Of a DNA stretch of 6,945 nt, positions 5,757 through 6,945 are shown piece after piece (within the stretch, counting starts at the first letter, position 1; each line of letters starts with the position of its first letter). Source of the DNA: Chitinophagaceae bacterium (GTDB lineage: Bacteria > Bacteroidota > Bacteroidia > Chitinophagales > Chitinophagaceae); the NCBI GenBank assembly GCA_021323155.1, contig JAJTCI010000130.1, positions 1 to 6,945 on the forward strand, given 5' to 3'. The notes below the pieces were generated by a model. The model was not told the origin of the DNA and made no database searches. It saw only the letters and a program-made list of their open reading frames with translations. The position numbers were made by a program, and so were the translations under genes.

Positions 5757-5788
5757 GACTTCCTGTCCTACTGACTTATTGACTTTCT
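5757..5788. repeat. Second octamer array, inverted relative to the first
   Basis: Units begin at 5757, 5765, 5773 and 5781: GACTTCCT, GTCCTACT, GACTTATT, GACTTTCT. The period is again exactly 8 bp, and the last unit reaches the first base of the nusA stop codon. Read on the minus strand the unit is close to AAGTCAAT. The left array reads AAGTCATT on the plus strand, so the two arrays are inverted copies of a related octamer around the loop 5743-5756. Confidence 0.65.
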
Positions 5789-6945
5789 TAATCCTCTCTT
5801 TCAAATTCCGCCTGCAACACCTTGCGCACTTCGTCGATGGTCTCTTTTTCCAGGTCGGTCCTTCTTTCCAGTTCTTCTGTTGACAGGTCCAGGACGCTAC
5901 GCGCGGTATCGCAACCCACGCGTTTCAATTCGTCGATCACCCATGTTTCGATCTCATCGCTGAATTCATCCAGGTCGATATCGAACTCGTTGCCCTGCTC
6001 TTCTTCTTCACGATACACGTCCAGTTCGAAACCGGTCAGTTCACAAGCCAGTTTGATGTTCACCCCGCGGCGACCGATCGCGAGCGATACCTGGTCTGAC
6101 TTAAGGTAAACTTCGGCGTGCTTGGCTTCCTGGTCGATATTCATATAACTGATCTTCGAAGGCGTTAATGAACGCTGGATCAGGAGCTGTATGTTCGTCG
6201 TATAGTTGATAACGTCGATGTTCTCGTTCTTCAGTTCGCGTACGATGCCATGGATACGGCTTCCTTTCATACCTACGCAGGCACCTACGGGGTCGATCCT
6301 GTCGTCGTAAGACTCCACAGCCACCTTCGCTCTTTCTCCAGGTTCGCGAACGATCTTCTTGATGGCGATCAGGCCGTCAAATATCTCCGGCACCTCTATC
6401 TCCAGTAGTTTGGCGAGGAACTCGGGGCTGGTACGGGAAAGGATGATCACCGGTGTATTGTTCTTCATGTCAACACGACGAACAACCGCACGGATGTTCT
6501 CTCCTTTCTTGAAATAATCCTGTGGGATCTGCTCTGATTTAGGCAGGATGAGTTCGTTGCCGTCTTCATCCAGCAGTAACACCTCTTTCTTCCACACCTG
6601 GTATACTTCCGCGCTGATGATCTCACCGATGCGGTCGCCATATTTCTTGATCAGCACGTTTTTCTTGAGGTCGTTGATGCGGCTGGCCAGCGTTTGCTTG
6701 GCTGCCAGTATCGCGCGACGCCCGAAATCATAGATATTCATTTCCTGGTAGAGTTCTTCACCCACTTCAAAGTCGGGTTCGATCTTTATCGCGTCACTAT
6801 ATGCGATCTCGGCCAGGGGATTGATCACTTCGCCATCTTCCACGATCTCGCGGCGACGGATGATCTCGAGGTCACCTTTTTCCGCGTTTACGATCACGTC
6901 GAAATTCTCGTCGCTTCCAAACCTTTTCCGGAGCAGGGTTTTGAA
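5788..6945 (-). CDS. nusA: Transcription termination/antitermination factor NusA, N-terminus missing
   Basis: NusA binds RNA polymerase and nascent RNA and modulates pausing, termination and antitermination. The window holds the last 385 residues. The frame is open to the right edge, so the first few tens of residues lie outside; the in-frame GTG at 6897 is an internal Val codon, not the start. Visible parts, in window residue numbers, are the end of the polymerase-binding N-terminal domain (1-95, with KRFGSDENFD and REIVEDGEV), an S1 domain (about 105-160), KH1 (about 165-245, GMKG loop at 225-228), KH2 (about 272-315, GRRG loop at 291-294) and an acidic linker. A single helical module (326-383) closes the protein and resembles a helix-hairpin-helix unit. 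The two C-terminal repeats of the E. coli protein are not evident, as expected outside Proteobacteria. infB follows on the same strand. Confidence 0.97.
   Translation of the reverse strand, partial: FKTLLRKRFGSDENFDVIVNAEKGDLEIIRRREIVEDGEVINPLAEIAYSDAIKIEPDFEVGEELYQEMNIYDFGRRAILAAKQTLASRINDLKKNVLIKKYGDRIGEIISAEVYQVWKKEVLLLDEDGNELILPKSEQIPQDYFKKGENIRAVVRRVDMKNNTPVIILSRTSPEFLAKLLEIEVPEIFDGLIAIKKIVREPGERAKVAVESYDDRIDPVGACVGMKGSRIHGIVRELKNENIDVINYTTNIQLLIQRSLTPSKISYMNIDQEAKHAEVYLKSDQVSLAIGRRGVNIKLACELTGFELDVYREEEEQGNEFDIDLDEFSDEIETWVIDELKRVGCDTARSVLDLSTEELERRTDLEKETIDEVRKVLQAEFERED

Larger units (their letters stand above)
5640..5787. other. Repeat-rich spacer between nusA and infB
   Basis: This 148-bp spacer is much longer than the tight nusA-infB junction of many bacteria. 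It consists largely of short degenerate tandem repeats: a heptamer array at 5651-5678 and two octamer arrays at 5711-5742 and 5757-5788. I see no terminator and no clear Bacteroidota promoter, so nusA and infB are probably still co-transcribed. Reading frame is open through part of it in the infB frame, which is why an upstream ATG at 5705 exists, but I do not think that part is translated. Confidence 0.6.

Noticed and set aside
5651..5788. Repeat arrays as a possible CRISPR array
   Set aside because: Units are 7-8 bp, directly adjacent and degenerate, with no spacers of CRISPR length and no cas genes.
6895..6897. GTG at 6897 as the start of nusA
   Set aside because: The frame continues upstream with KRFGSDENFD, a conserved part of the NusA N-terminal domain, so the codon is internal and the gene is simply cut by the window edge.

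Overview
The window looks like chromosomal DNA from a member of the Bacteroidota, most probably the Chitinophagaceae or a close relative. The signs are the nusA-infB pair with Bacteroidota-style proteins (a NusA ending in one helical C-terminal module, and an IF2 with a long Lys/Glu/Pro/Ala-rich N-terminus and duplicated GPK-x-L-x-KIDL motifs), the Bacteroidota-type secreted fibre-like protein, and start codons that mostly lack a Shine-Dalgarno sequence. Every gene I can support is on the minus strand, so transcription runs from right to left.

Right to left, the layout is as follows. nusA (6945-5788) is cut at its N-terminus by the window edge. A 148-bp spacer (5640-5787) follows, unusually full of short-period degenerate repeats: one heptamer array and two facing octamer arrays. 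infB (5639-2814) encodes translation initiation factor IF2 and is followed by two hairpins in tandem, the second a clear rho-independent terminator (2745-2770). Together these form the conserved transcription/translation core.

Beyond the terminator the content is accessory. It comprises a small three-helix membrane protein of unknown function (2758-2438), a 301-residue membrane protein with a GKLSD motif and a soluble C-terminal half (2392-1487), and a 245-bp gap with several hairpins and a striking inverted repeat. Then comes a secreted, tail-fibre-like protein of 390 residues (1241-69). Finally, the first six codons of another gene start at position 19 behind a strong Shine-Dalgarno sequence and run off the left edge; this gene is probably co-transcribed with the fibre-like gene.

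I see no CRISPR array, tRNA, rRNA, insertion sequence, phage integrase or defence system. I found no convincing evidence of a new multi-gene system. The points most worth a second look are the phased repeat arrays between nusA and infB, the inverted repeat ahead of the fibre-like gene, and the start codon of the small membrane protein, which lies inside the infB terminator hairpin.
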